DNA of 64,000 bases, from assembly GCF_009649845.1 (NCBI RefSeq), contig NZ_WJIE01000018.1, positions 1 through 64,000 of the forward strand. Direction: 5' to 3'. The notes below the pieces were generated by a model, which searched no databases, was not told where the DNA came from, and saw only the letters and a list, made by a program, of their open reading frames with translations. Below are positions 16,472-24,084 of the stretch, in pieces; within the stretch, counting starts at the first letter, position 1, and each line of letters starts with the position of its first letter. Source of the DNA: Polyangium spumosum (GTDB taxonomy: Bacteria > Myxococcota_A > Polyangia > Polyangiales > Polyangiaceae). Both the position numbers and the translations under genes were made by a program.

Positions 16472-16840
16472 ATGCGACGAACGGTCCTTGCCTCCCTGAT
16501 GATGCTGGCCGCGGGGCTCGCGGTGGCCCACGCGGCCTCGCCCGAGCGGCCCGCCGAAAACCCCCTTTTGCGGTACGCGCTCGGGCCTTCGGCGAAGTTC
16601 GGCTTCACGGGGCGCGTCGAGGAGCGCCTGTCTGCGGGTTCCTACCTCTATCTCCGCGTGCGGGACGCGGCCGGTGCTGGGCACTGGGTCGCCACGCTGA
16701 CGTCCACCGCCTCCGCGGCGGATGACGTCGACGTCCGGGTCTTCGCGCGCGCCGAAAACTTCCAATCGAGGCGCCTGGGCCGCGACTTCTCGCCGCTCCT
16801 CTTCGGCGCCGTTCGATCCCGATCCCCCGAAAACCGCTGA
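16472..16840 (+). CDS. Small exported protein
   Basis: A 122-residue protein with a clear Sec signal peptide (MRRTVLASLMMLAAGLAVA, cleavage after AHA). The mature part is about 100 residues, beta-rich, with SYLYLRVRDAAGAGHWVATL and no cysteines. No family is recognised. A small secreted or periplasmic binding domain is possible. The gene follows the LytTR regulator by about 95 bp and precedes a lipoprotein gene on the same strand. Confidence 0.65.
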   Translation: MRRTVLASLMMLAAGLAVAHAASPERPAENPLLRYALGPSAKFGFTGRVEERLSAGSYLYLRVRDAAGAGHWVATLTSTASAADDVDVRVFARAENFQSRRLGRDFSPLLFGAVRSRSPENR

Positions 16841-16867
16841 TCTCTTGCTTCGAAAAGGAGTCACACC

Positions 16868-17419
16868 ATGAACCTCAACTTCGCCACGACGGCTCTCCTC
16901 TCCGTTTCCCTCCTCGCGTGCGGCGGCTCGGACGCCGAGCCACCCTCGCAACCGCCCCCCGTCACGAGTGGCGACGGCTGTGTGCGCGACGAGCTGGAGC
17001 CCGATTTCGAGCCCACTCCATTGCAGGGCGCAGGGGTCGACGCCGAGGGGAAGCTCGCGCCGGGGACCTATCTCGTGAGCAGCACCTATATCCACCGGAA
17101 GGGCACGCCGGAGTCCGACGCGAAGTTCGGCGAGCTCGTGGGCCCCATCGTCCAGGCGCTCCAGAGCCAGCCAGGGCTCGTGGCGTTCCAGCTCGGCACC
17201 TCCGCGAGCTGCAGCGCGGGGCGCACGCTCACCGTCTGGGAGGACGAAGAGGCGATGTACCAGTTCGTCGGCAGCCCCGCGCACGCCGAGGCAATGGCGC
17301 GTACCGGGGAAGTGAGCCGCGGCGATAGCGTGGTCACGAGCTGGCAGGATGACGAGCGCGGCGCCACCTGGGAGAAGGCGCTCGAAAAGCTCGCCGCGGA
17401 GACGGGTCCTACCTACTAA
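16868..17419 (+). CDS. Lipoprotein with an ABM-like (dimeric alpha-beta barrel) domain
   Basis: A 183-residue lipoprotein. The signal ends in a lipobox (SLLAC) followed by GGSD and a Pro-rich spacer. Residues about 65-180 resemble the antibiotic-biosynthesis-monooxygenase fold: a first strand YLVSSTYIHRK, a helix with FGELVGPIVQALQSQPGLVAFQLG, then TLTVWEDEEAMYQFV and SPAHAEAMA, typical of these small dimeric domains. A secreted, lipid-anchored version is unusual. The start has a strong AAAAGGAG. The function is unknown; many ABM domains bind haem or aromatic compounds. Confidence 0.75.
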   Translation: MNLNFATTALLSVSLLACGGSDAEPPSQPPPVTSGDGCVRDELEPDFEPTPLQGAGVDAEGKLAPGTYLVSSTYIHRKGTPESDAKFGELVGPIVQALQSQPGLVAFQLGTSASCSAGRTLTVWEDEEAMYQFVGSPAHAEAMARTGEVSRGDSVVTSWQDDERGATWEKALEKLAAETGPTY

Positions 17420-17458
17420 CCCGACGCTGCGAGCGGATCTCCTCGGGCACCCGCCGGA

Positions 17459-18106
17459 TCACGGGAGCACGTCGAGGAGCTGGCGGCGCACGCCGGGGTT
17501 CAGCCTCACCGACAGATCGGGCAGCAGGATTTGCGGTTGCAGGACATAGACCCACCGGCCGTTGCGATAATAAAGAAAGTTGAACGCGTTCGCCACCCCC
17601 TGGGGGCCCATCACGTTGGCGTAATCGTCCCAGTTCACGATGGAGTGGACGGGCTGGTTCAGGTTGTTGATGTGGTTCCACACCGCCTGCACGTTGGGGT
17701 GCTGGTGGTGATAGAGGCGAAAGTACCCCCCGCCGTTCGGCGAGTCGGTCGCCACCAGGGCGCAGCCGTTCATCGCGGCGGTGAACACGAAGGGCGTCTG
17801 GGGGTTCTGGCGGGGGACGTCCACGTAGCCCGGCAACCCGTGACCCTGGAGGAAGGGGCACCAGTACGCCTGGATCGGGAGTTCGTTGCCGCCGGCGTTC
17901 GCGTTGACGACCGTGAGATCCACCGCGTTCTGGTTCCGGTTCGGCCAGCGGAGGTCGAAATGTCCCATTTTGAGATGGGTCAGCATGCCGATGCGGCGGC
18001 CTTCGTTCCCGTGGTTGTTGCGCATGATCCAGCGCACGGAGTTGACCGCGAACATGCTGGTGTACGCCACGGGGTCGGCCCTGAACCTCGTGTTGTGGTT
18101 GTCCAT
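17459..18106 (-). CDS. Uncharacterised protein with a possible CNF-like Cys/His centre
   Basis: A 215-residue protein rich in Asn, Trp and Tyr (unlike its neighbours) with no signal peptide. The centre reads FTAAMNGCALVATDS and, 16 residues after the Cys, HHQHPN. A Cys in a short GC motif followed by a downstream His in a beta-sandwich is the arrangement of CNF/BLF1/CheD-type deamidases, so a toxin-like deamidase is one idea. I cannot confirm it without a fold search. The gene diverges from the myxochelin NRPS and shares its upstream region, with no visible link to that pathway. Confidence 0.7.
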   Translation of the reverse strand: MDNHNTRFRADPVAYTSMFAVNSVRWIMRNNHGNEGRRIGMLTHLKMGHFDLRWPNRNQNAVDLTVVNANAGGNELPIQAYWCPFLQGHGLPGYVDVPRQNPQTPFVFTAAMNGCALVATDSPNGGGYFRLYHHQHPNVQAVWNHINNLNQPVHSIVNWDDYANVMGPQGVANAFNFLYYRNGRWVYVLQPQILLPDLSVRLNPGVRRQLLDVLP

Positions 18107-18328
18107 TCATCCAGTGGAGAATGGCTGGCTCCGAGCGTCAAGCGTGAAGCGCGCGCCCCTCCCGCCCCCCACCCCTCCCGCCCCCCGCGCTGGTCGATTC
18201 CACGAAGGTCCCGGGCATCGGGCCCATTCCGAATCCAGAACCACTCCTTGGGCCCCTGGCCCATGTCTGTTGTGTTCTTCACATCTGTTGAATGTGAGCC
18301 AGGATCCATAGCGATATGGACTTGACTT

Positions 18329-18343
18329 TGAACTTCATTTTCA
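18329..18343. promoter_or_regulatory. Fur-box-like element before mxcG
   Basis: TGAACTTCATTTTCA matches the 7-1-7 Fur consensus TGATAATNATTATCA at about 11 of 15 positions. It lies in an AT-richer patch 45 bp before the chosen mxcG start and would fit iron repression of the plus-strand operon. The match is imperfect. Confidence 0.45.
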
Positions 18344-18387
18344 ACAAAGTTGGTGGAGTCTGCATCAAGGAAGTGGTCGGGACAACA

Positions 18388-21300
18388 ATGCACAAGCGAG
18401 TTGGCGAGCGCTGGCCTCTCTCGGCCGCGCAGCACGGTATCTGGCTGGGCCAGGCGCTCGACCCGGCGAGCTCGCTCTACAACGCCGGCGAGTGCATCGA
18501 GATCTGCGGAGCCGTGGATCCGGCGGTCTTCGAGGCTTCCGTGCGTCAGGCGAACGCCGAGGCCGAGACGTTGCACATGCGGTTTTTCCCGGCGGAGGAG
18601 GGCCCGCAGCAGATCCCGAGTCCTTCTCTCGACTGGCCCATGCATCGAATCGACGTCGGCGCCGAGGCCGATCCATGGGCGGCCGCGCGAGCGTGGATGC
18701 AGGCGGACCTCGAGACGACCGTCGATCTCCAGCGCGGACCACTCTTCGCGGAGGCGCTCTTCATGGCCGGCCCCGACCGGACCTACTGGTATCAGCGGGC
18801 GCACCACATCGCGCTCGACGGTTTTGGATTCTCGCTCGTCGCGCGGCGCGTGGCGGAGCTGTATACCGCGCGGATCGAGGGCCGAGATCGCGTCGGCGCG
18901 CCGTTTGGTTCGCTGCTGCGCGTCCTCGAGGAAGACCTCGCTTATCGCGCGTCCCCCGATTGCGCTCGCGACCGCGACTTCTGGCTCCGACGCTTCGCCG
19001 ATCGCCCCGAGGCCGTGAGCCTCGGCGGCAGGCCCGGCATGGTTTCTCGCAGCGCATCCCGAATTACGACCTCACTTTCGCCCTCGACGATGGAGCGAAT
19101 GCAGGAGGTGGCGCGTCGCGCGGGCGCGACCTGGCCCGACGTGATCCTCGCCGCGACGGCGGCATATACGCATGGCATCACCGGCGCAGGGGAGCTCGTC
19201 CTCGGCCTGCCGGTGATGGGCCGCCTGGGCTCCGTTTCTCTGCGTATCCCGAGCATGGTGATGAACATCGTGCCGCTGCGTGTCCCGATCCCGAGAGAAG
19301 CGAGCCTGTCCGCGCTCGTCCGGGCGGTCGCGGAGGAGATTCGCGTGATACGGCCCCATCTGCGCTACCGGTACGAGCAGCTCCGCCGCGACCTCAAGCT
19401 CGTCGGCGGGGATCGGCGGCTGTTCGGCCCGGTGGTGAACATCATGCCGTTCGATTACGATCTGCGGTTCGGTGTCCACCGCGCCCTCGCGCACAACATC
19501 TCCGCCGGGCCGGTCGAGGACATCTCGATCAACGTGTACGCGCGATCGGACGGGCGCGGGCCCCGCGTCGATTTCGACGCCAATCCGGATTGTTACAGCG
19601 CCGAGGAGCTCGCGGCGCACGAGCAACGATTCCTGGGTTTTCTCGAGGCGGCCCTGTCCGCTCCCGCCGAGCCGATCGCCGGGATCACGATCCCCGGAGC
19701 CGCGGCGCCGTGCATGGCGGCGCATTCGCCCGGTATCGTCCTCGACGGCGGGCCGCTCCCCTGCCCGGCGCGTGACGTCGTCGAGCGGATCCTGGAGCGA
19801 GCGCAAGAACAGCCCACCGCGACGGCCCTCGAGCACGGCCCTCGGTCGATGACCTATGGCGAGCTCGTGCTCGCCGCCCGGCGGCTCTCGGCCCGCCTCG
19901 TGGCGCTCGGCGCCAGACCGGGCGCGCTCGTGGCGGTGCTCTTGCCCCGCGGCGTGGAGGCCATCACCGCCATTCTCGCCACGCTGCTGTCCGGCGCGGG
20001 ATATCTGCCGCTCGATCCCCAGGGGCCGACCAGCAGGACGGCGGCGATCCTCGCGGACGCCGGCCCCGCGGTGGTCGTCACGTCATCTCTGTATGCCGCT
20101 CGAGCGAGGCAGGCGCATCGGGCCTGCGTCGTGGTGCTGGACGAGGAGGTCCTCCCGGACGCGCTGGAAGCGCCGGTGTTCCCGGGGAAGGAGGAGCCGG
20201 CGTACGTGATTTACACGTCCGGCTCGACGGGTCGCCCCAATGGTGTCGTGATCAGCCGCGCGTCGCTCGCGCATTTCGTGGCCGGCGCTGCCGATCGGTA
20301 TGGGTTTCAGCACGACGATCGGGTGCTCCAGTTCGCGCCGCTGCATTTCGACGCGAGCGTGGAGGAGGTGTTCCTCACCTTGTGCGTGGGCGCCACGCTG
20401 GTCTTGCGCACGGAGGAGATGTTGCAATCGGTCCTCCGGCTGCTCGACGCCTGCGCCGAATACACGATCACCGTGCTGGACCTGCCCACGGCGCTCTGGC
20501 ACGAGGTGGCCTACAGCCTCTCGACGGGCGCAGCCTCGTTTCCGCCCTGCATTCGCACCGTCATCATCGGCGGGGAGGCTGCCCTCCCGGAGCGCGTGGC
20601 TCGGTTTCGCCGCGCCGTCGGGCCCGCGGTCCGGTTGCTCAATACGTATGGTCCCACGGAGGCGACCGTCGTGGCCACGTGCGCCACGTTGTGCGGCGAC
20701 GCGTCCGCGCCCGAGCGTGACGAGGAAGTCCCGATAGGCACACCGCTGCCCGGCGTCCGCGCGGCCGTCCTCGGCGCGGACCTTCGGCTCGTCGCGCGCG
20801 GCGTCGTGGGGGAGCTCCATTTGATGGGTGGAGGGCTGGCCACGGGGTATCTCGGGCAGCCGGAGCTGACCGCCGCGCGTTTCACGACCCTCGAATGTTT
20901 CCCCGATCGGCCCCGCGCGTACCGAACCGGGGACCTCGTCCGGCAAGACGAGGACGGCCAGCTCGTCTTCGTCGGCCGCGTCGACGAGGAGCTCAAGATC
21001 AGCGGGCACCGCGTCGATCCGGGCGAAATCGAGACCGTACTGCTTCGTTTCCCGGGCGTGCGCGAGGTCGCGGTGGTGGGGGCCGTCCTGCCAGGCGGCG
21101 TCAAGCGCCTCGCCGCGCATGTCGTGGCCGACGCTCCCCTCCCCTCGCCCGCCGCGCTCCGCCGGCACGCGCAGTCGGCATTGCCACCTGCCTCCGTCCC
21201 TTCGGCCATTCTGTTCATCGATCGATTGCCGAGGACCAGCACGGGCAAGATCGACCGGGCCGCGCTGCGCGAGGCGGAAATCACCCGCTCGGCCGCGTCG

Positions 21301-22749
21301 GGCCTCCCGACGACGGACCTCGAGAAGGTCGTCCTTTCGGTCTGGGAGCAAGTCCTCGGGATGGGCGACCTCTCCGTGGAAGATGATTTCTTCGAGCGCG
21401 GCGGACAGTCGTTGCAGACCATCCAGGTCGCCACGCGCCTCGGGATCGCGCTCGGGCGCGAGATCCCGGTCGCGATGGTGTTTCGTCATCCGACGATCGC
21501 CGAGCTCTCGCGGGCCCTGGAGCAAGGCGTCGCGAAGGTCTCCGCGGGGCTCACGGATGTAATGCTGGCCGACGCCGTCCTCCCGGAGGACATCGTCCCT
21601 CCCGCGCTCGCGCCCTCGCCTTCGCCGTCGTCGCCTCGACAGGTCTTGCTCACCGGCGCGACCGGGTTTGTCGGGGTGCACCTGTTGCATGCGCTCCTCA
21701 CGGGGACGGACGCGCGTGTGGTTTGTCTGGTCCGCGCGACGGACGAGGCTCGAGCGGCTGGTCGGCTCCGCGCTGCCCTGGAGACGCAGCGCCTGCGGCC
21801 CGAGCATTTCGAGGACAGGGTGGTGGCCGTGCCGGCCGACCTCGCCTCGCCCCGCCTCGGGCTGCGGGTCGAGACGTGGGAGAGCCTCGCCGCGACATGC
21901 GACGCGATCTACCACGACGCCGCGATCGTCAGCCTGGTGCGCGATTACCGCAGCATGCGCGCGGTGAACGTCCTCGGGACGCGTGAGGTGCTCAGGCTCG
22001 CCGCCGCTGGGCGCCCGAAGCCCGTGCATCACGTGTCGACGCTGGCCGTGGCGCCGTCGATCGCCCGGAGCCCCGAGGTCCACGAGGCGTTTGTCCCGCC
22101 GCACGCGGAGCTCCTGGATGGATACAAGCAGAGCAAATGGGTCGCCGAGCGGCTCGTGCAGCAGGCGAGCGAGCGTGGCTTGCCGGCGTGCGTGTACCGC
22201 CTCGGCCGCGTCGTCGGCGCTCCCGATACGGGGATCGTCAACGAGCAGGACCTCGTCTTTCGCCTCCTCCTCGCCGGCGTCCCCGCGGGGGTGTTGCCCG
22301 ATCTCGACGTCTCCGAGACGTGGACGCCCGTCGATTACGTGGCGCGAGCGATCGTGGCGCTCTCCCTCACCCGGCCGCCGAGCGTCGTCGTCTACAACCT
22401 GGCCCCCGCGCCCGAGGTGCGGCTGCGAGACGTGTTTCGCTGGGTCCACGAGTATGGTTATGCCGTCGAGACCTGCTCGGTGCCGGCCTTCCGCGCTCGC
22501 CTGGGGAGCCGCGCCGGCGCCGCCGAGAGCGCCACGCTCGCCTTCTTCGATCTCCAGGCCGACGCCGGAGAAGATCCGCAGAGCTTCGGCCTGGGGCGCG
22601 TGTGTTGTGACAACGTGATGCGTGGTCTGTCCAGGAGCGGGGTCGATTGTCCCGCCGTCGATCGTCCGCTCGTGTTTCGTTATCTGGATCATTGCGTCGA
22701 GACCGGCAAGCTGCCGCGTCCGCCTTCCCGGCGAGAGGGCCGTGCCTGA
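18388..22749 (+). CDS. mxcG: Myxochelin-type NRPS (C-A-PCP-reductase)
   Basis: A 1453-residue single-module synthetase. The condensation domain has HHIALDG (about 139-145), the adenylation domain has the phosphate loop YTSGSTGRPNG (about 609) and TGDLVRQDEDG, and the carrier domain has FFERGGQSLQT (Ser about 1008). The C-terminal NAD(P)H-dependent reductase has VLLTGATGFVG (about 1087) and YxxxK in DGYKQSK. By homology to MxcG it should load lysine, acylate both its amines with 2,3-dihydroxybenzoyl groups from MxcF, and release the product as an aldehyde or alcohol. I start at 18388: the frame extends to 18316, but that stretch is AT-rich with non-biased codons and contains a Fur-like site. 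Lysine specificity is inferred from context. Confidence 0.93.
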   Translation: MHKRVGERWPLSAAQHGIWLGQALDPASSLYNAGECIEICGAVDPAVFEASVRQANAEAETLHMRFFPAEEGPQQIPSPSLDWPMHRIDVGAEADPWAAARAWMQADLETTVDLQRGPLFAEALFMAGPDRTYWYQRAHHIALDGFGFSLVARRVAELYTARIEGRDRVGAPFGSLLRVLEEDLAYRASPDCARDRDFWLRRFADRPEAVSLGGRPGMVSRSASRITTSLSPSTMERMQEVARRAGATWPDVILAATAAYTHGITGAGELVLGLPVMGRLGSVSLRIPSMVMNIVPLRVPIPREASLSALVRAVAEEIRVIRPHLRYRYEQLRRDLKLVGGDRRLFGPVVNIMPFDYDLRFGVHRALAHNISAGPVEDISINVYARSDGRGPRVDFDANPDCYSAEELAAHEQRFLGFLEAALSAPAEPIAGITIPGAAAPCMAAHSPGIVLDGGPLPCPARDVVERILERAQEQPTATALEHGPRSMTYGELVLAARRLSARLVALGARPGALVAVLLPRGVEAITAILATLLSGAGYLPLDPQGPTSRTAAILADAGPAVVVTSSLYAARARQAHRACVVVLDEEVLPDALEAPVFPGKEEPAYVIYTSGSTGRPNGVVISRASLAHFVAGAADRYGFQHDDRVLQFAPLHFDASVEEVFLTLCVGATLVLRTEEMLQSVLRLLDACAEYTITVLDLPTALWHEVAYSLSTGAASFPPCIRTVIIGGEAALPERVARFRRAVGPAVRLLNTYGPTEATVVATCATLCGDASAPERDEEVPIGTPLPGVRAAVLGADLRLVARGVVGELHLMGGGLATGYLGQPELTAARFTTLECFPDRPRAYRTGDLVRQDEDGQLVFVGRVDEELKISGHRVDPGEIETVLLRFPGVREVAVVGAVLPGGVKRLAAHVVADAPLPSPAALRRHAQSALPPASVPSAILFIDRLPRTSTGKIDRAALREAEITRSAASGLPTTDLEKVVLSVWEQVLGMGDLSVEDDFFERGGQSLQTIQVATRLGIALGREIPVAMVFRHPTIAELSRALEQGVAKVSAGLTDVMLADAVLPEDIVPPALAPSPSPSSPRQVLLTGATGFVGVHLLHALLTGTDARVVCLVRATDEARAAGRLRAALETQRLRPEHFEDRVVAVPADLASPRLGLRVETWESLAATCDAIYHDAAIVSLVRDYRSMRAVNVLGTREVLRLAAAGRPKPVHHVSTLAVAPSIARSPEVHEAFVPPHAELLDGYKQSKWVAERLVQQASERGLPACVYRLGRVVGAPDTGIVNEQDLVFRLLLAGVPAGVLPDLDVSETWTPVDYVARAIVALSLTRPPSVVVYNLAPAPEVRLRDVFRWVHEYGYAVETCSVPAFRARLGSRAGAAESATLAFFDLQADAGEDPQSFGLGRVCCDNVMRGLSRSGVDCPAVDRPLVFRYLDHCVETGKLPRPPSRREGRA

Positions 22750-22784
22750 GAAGACGCGCTCACCCGAAGCAAAGGAAATCAACG

Positions 22785-24077
22785 ATGACCTCACGGACCC
22801 CTGGTCTCCCGCGACCCATCGCGGTGGAATGGAAGCTCGATCGCTCGAATGCGCTGCTCGCCGAGGCGCGCCGGCTGATCCCCGGCGTCACCCAGTCGCT
22901 CATGAAGCGGCCGGAGATGTACGCGCTGGGCTCGTTCCCGGTGTACCTCGACGGCGGCGAGGGCGCGCTCGTGCGGGACGTGGACGGCAACGAATACATC
23001 GATTACATCTGCGGCCTCGGGGCGAACACGCTGGGGCACAACCACCCCGCCGTCGTCCGTACCATCCGCGAGCGGCTCGAAAAAGGCGTGCTGCATTCGT
23101 TGCCGACGGAGATCGAGGTCACGGCCACGCGCGCGCTGGTCGATCTGATCCCGGGCGCGGAGATGGCCCGCTTCTTCAAGACCGGAGCGGACGCGACCTC
23201 CGCGGCGCTGCGTCTCGCCCGCCACGTGACGGGGAAGGAGAAGGTCGTCACCATCGGCTACAACGGGTGGCACGATCAATTCATGTTCGACACGCCCGGC
23301 GTGCCGGCGGTGCTGCGCGAATACACGTATCGCATGCCGCTCATGGCCGAGGCCGACGAGCGGCCGCTGCTCGACTTGATCACCGACAAGGGATCCGAGA
23401 TCGCGGCCGTGCTGCTCTCGTTGCCTTACAAGCGCTGCGTATCGGCGGAGTTCTTGCGTGTCCTCCGCGAGACCTGTCACGCCCACGGCGTGCTCTTCGT
23501 GCTGGACGAGGTCGTGACGGGCTTCCGGCTCGCGCGCGGCGGCGCCCAGGAGTTTTACGGGATCTCCGCTGATTTCGTGTGCCTCTCGAAGGGCATCGCG
23601 GCGGGCATGCCGCTCTCGGCCATCGCCGGCCCGCGGGAGGTGATGAGCCGCCTCGCGGAGCTGCAGGTATCGACGACGTTCGGCGGCGAGATGCTCTCCC
23701 TGGAGGTCTGCAAGGCGGTCCTCGCCGAGTATCGGGACACCGATTACATCGAGCGGCTCGCCGCGCTCGGCAAGCGGCTGCGCGAGGGCGTGAACGACAA
23801 GGCCGCGAAGAACGGGGCACCGCTCCGCGTGGTCGGATACGACTCGATCCCGTTCTTCCTCTTCGCCGACGATCTCGCGACGCACACGAGGCTCGCGGCC
23901 CAGTTCGTCGGCGCCATGGCGAAGCGCGGGGTGCTCCTGCGCCGTGACGTGAGCTTCCTCTGCGGCGCGCACACCGAAGCGCAGGTCGATTTCACGATCG
24001 AGGCGGCGCACGACGCGCTCGTCGAGATGGCGAGGAGCGGCGCATTCGAGGGCAGCCCCGCCGGCGCGAGGTCCTGA
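22785..24077 (+). CDS. mxcL: Class III aminotransferase for myxochelin B formation
   Basis: A 430-residue PLP enzyme of the glutamate-1-semialdehyde aminomutase/class III aminotransferase fold. The PLP lysine is in CLSKGIAAGMPLSAI, and DEVVTGFR is the cofactor-binding Asp motif. In the myxochelin pathway MxcL converts the aldehyde released by MxcG into the terminal amine (myxochelin B); this role is taken from the family. The start has AAAGGA 8 bp upstream and lies 35 bp after mxcG; the TonB receptor follows after 7 bp. A true haem-pathway HemL is less likely given this neighbourhood. Confidence 0.9.
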   Translation: MTSRTPGLPRPIAVEWKLDRSNALLAEARRLIPGVTQSLMKRPEMYALGSFPVYLDGGEGALVRDVDGNEYIDYICGLGANTLGHNHPAVVRTIRERLEKGVLHSLPTEIEVTATRALVDLIPGAEMARFFKTGADATSAALRLARHVTGKEKVVTIGYNGWHDQFMFDTPGVPAVLREYTYRMPLMAEADERPLLDLITDKGSEIAAVLLSLPYKRCVSAEFLRVLRETCHAHGVLFVLDEVVTGFRLARGGAQEFYGISADFVCLSKGIAAGMPLSAIAGPREVMSRLAELQVSTTFGGEMLSLEVCKAVLAEYRDTDYIERLAALGKRLREGVNDKAAKNGAPLRVVGYDSIPFFLFADDLATHTRLAAQFVGAMAKRGVLLRRDVSFLCGAHTEAQVDFTIEAAHDALVEMARSGAFEGSPAGARS

Positions 24078-24084
24078 TTCACAG

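Noticed and set aside
20083..22794. 903-codon minus-strand frame over the NRPS
   Set aside because: It is a shadow of the A, PCP and reductase domains, which have all expected motifs on the plus strand.
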